Assembly (NCBI GenBank): GCA_029212955.1
Contig: JARGOW010000166.1
Span: 1 to 7,570 of the forward strand
DNA: 7,570 bases
DNA from: Planctomycetota bacterium
GTDB taxonomy: Bacteria; Planctomycetota; UBA1135; GCA-002686595
Direction of reading: 5' to 3'
Shown here: positions 6,637 through 7,570 of the stretch, one piece after another
How positions within the stretch are numbered: the first letter of the stretch is position 1
How the letters are laid out: each line of letters opens with the position of its first letter
The notes under the pieces: generated by a model
The model's input: the letters and a program-made list of their open reading frames with translations, nothing else
What the model was told of the DNA's origin: nothing
Databases searched by the model: none
Program-made: the position numbers and the translations under genes

Positions 6637-7563
6637 TCATTCCATCGAGAATCCCAGGGCCGCCCGGCCCGCTCCGGCAATGTCATTGTCCCCCACGCTC
6701 TCCCCGTATTGCACCAGGGTCGCCCCCAAAACCATGGCACGAAACCGGGCCCGGCGCCGGGTGTTGGCATCGATCGAACCGTATGCCTGTTCAAAGCGTT
6801 TTCGAGCGCTTACGGGTAGAAACCCAAACAGAATCGAAAGGTCCAGAGCGGGATCTCCCAGATGCATATCCCCCCAGTCGATGATTACGGCCAACCGTTG
6901 ATCGGAGTCCACCAGGAGATGCCGGGCATACAAGTCCCCATGCACCACCCGGGGGCGGCCGGACCAGGGTTCGGTGATGGCCAGGTCACGGGCCCGCTGT
7001 GCCAGGGCTTTCAGATCGGGTAGATGCGAGGAGGGCTCCAGCTGGGCCAAACGCTCTTCCAATCCCACCAATCGATAGGGCAAATCCGTTCTGCGGATTT
7101 GATCTCCGGGCAGCGCCCCTCCGCGCGCAAGCTCCTGGTCCTCCGAGTGCAGGCGAGAAAGGAACGCTCCAAGCTCGGGTGCGATCGCCACCCGCTGGGC
7201 CTCGTTCCAGTCCACGGAGCAAGCTGTGCGGCCGGGCAATTCCGGATACCCATTGAAGGGAAAAGGATACCCTCCCTGGGGCTGCCCCACGAAATGGATG
7301 TGAGGAATGGGTGCGGGTAGGGATCCACGCAAACCGGAGAGTCCCAGGGTCTCCTGCTCCATGGCCTGACGGGCGGCCTCCCGCTTGGGAAAGCGAAACA
7401 CGAGTCCACCATTGATCAGAAAGGCCACGTTGTCCCAGCCCTCGCCATAGGACTCGATCGAATCCACCGTGAGCCCAGAAAACTGCCAAGCCAAAAGCTC
7501 GCGGACCAATGCACCCGTCACTTCCACCTCCGCATCCCAAGTGTTTCCCATGGCGCAGATCAT
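6637..7563 (-). CDS. Aminoglycoside phosphotransferase (APH)-fold kinase family protein
   Basis: A 308-residue cytoplasmic protein of the APH/choline-kinase superfamily, which transfers phosphate from ATP to small molecules. N-lobe segments include GEGWDNVAFLI (40-50) and LVFRFPKREAA (54-64), a pattern shared by a subfamily of uncharacterised phosphotransferases. The catalytic loop is VVHGDLYARHLLVD (206-219) with Asp210 as presumed base. The metal-binding IDWGDMHLGDPALDL (228-242) supplies Asp229. His215 occupies the position where classical APH enzymes have Asn; I recall His at this site in other members of this subfamily. The frame may start at the ATG at 7561-7563 or at 7549-7551 (MGNTWDAEVEV); the upstream sequence needed to decide is mostly outside the window. 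Despite the family name, nothing here shows antibiotic resistance; homoserine-, choline-, fructosamine- or macrolide-type substrates are all possible. It is transcribed toward the sigma gene, 486 bp away. Confidence 0.85.
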   Translation of the reverse strand: MICAMGNTWDAEVEVTGALVRELLAWQFSGLTVDSIESYGEGWDNVAFLINGGLVFRFPKREAARQAMEQETLGLSGLRGSLPAPIPHIHFVGQPQGGYPFPFNGYPELPGRTACSVDWNEAQRVAIAPELGAFLSRLHSEDQELARGGALPGDQIRRTDLPYRLVGLEERLAQLEPSSHLPDLKALAQRARDLAITEPWSGRPRVVHGDLYARHLLVDSDQRLAVIIDWGDMHLGDPALDLSILFGFLPVSARKRFEQAYGSIDANTRRRARFRAMVLGATLVQYGESVGDNDIAGAGRAALGFSME

Positions 7564-7570
7564 AACGCCC

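Noticed and set aside
6341..6640. A 99-codon leftward frame upstream of the sigma gene
   Set aside because: It is Arg- and Gly-rich without motifs, overlaps the end of the kinase gene, and has no supporting start context.
6637..7563. Antibiotic resistance gene
   Set aside because: The protein belongs to the broad APH fold but does not match a known resistance enzyme, and no mobile element or resistance neighbour is present.

Overview
The window looks like chromosomal DNA from a GC-rich (roughly 60% by eye) Gram-negative bacterium. KdsA implies Kdo-containing lipopolysaccharide, and a FliA/WhiG-type sigma factor together with a c-di-GMP riboswitch suggests a motility or lifestyle switch. I cannot name the phylum from sequence alone. 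Shine-Dalgarno signals are weak or absent at several genes, so some starts are uncertain.

Layout. 1-490 (-) is the N-terminal part of valyl-tRNA synthetase, cut by the window edge. 551-1597 (-) is an RmlD-like sugar-nucleotide reductase with an unusual acidic insert, 60 bp upstream of valS and probably co-transcribed with it. 1717-2544 (+) is kdsA, divergent from the reductase and of the metal-dependent (Cys) class. A very long hairpin at 2557-2615 separates kdsA from a convergent, secreted PafA-like alkaline phosphatase (2651-4363, -). Next comes about 1 kb without a convincing protein gene. It carries a clear GEMM-I (c-di-GMP-I) riboswitch aptamer on the + strand (4586-4672), then about 550 nt dense in potential hairpins, then a strong intrinsic terminator at 5223-5261. 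The flagellar-type sigma factor (5362-6150, -) converges on this transcript. A 486-bp non-coding leader lies upstream of the sigma gene. The window ends with an aminoglycoside-phosphotransferase-fold kinase (6637-7563, -).

The part most worth attention is 4586-5262. A textbook c-di-GMP aptamer is followed not by a recognisable gene but by what looks like a structured non-coding RNA. Several of its predicted loops or linkers show GGGGA, and GTCTAG recurs four times in 436 bp. One testable idea is a c-di-GMP-controlled regulatory RNA, perhaps a CsrA/RsmA-type sponge, beside the flagellar sigma gene. The aptamer itself is high confidence. The identity and function of the RNA downstream are inference.
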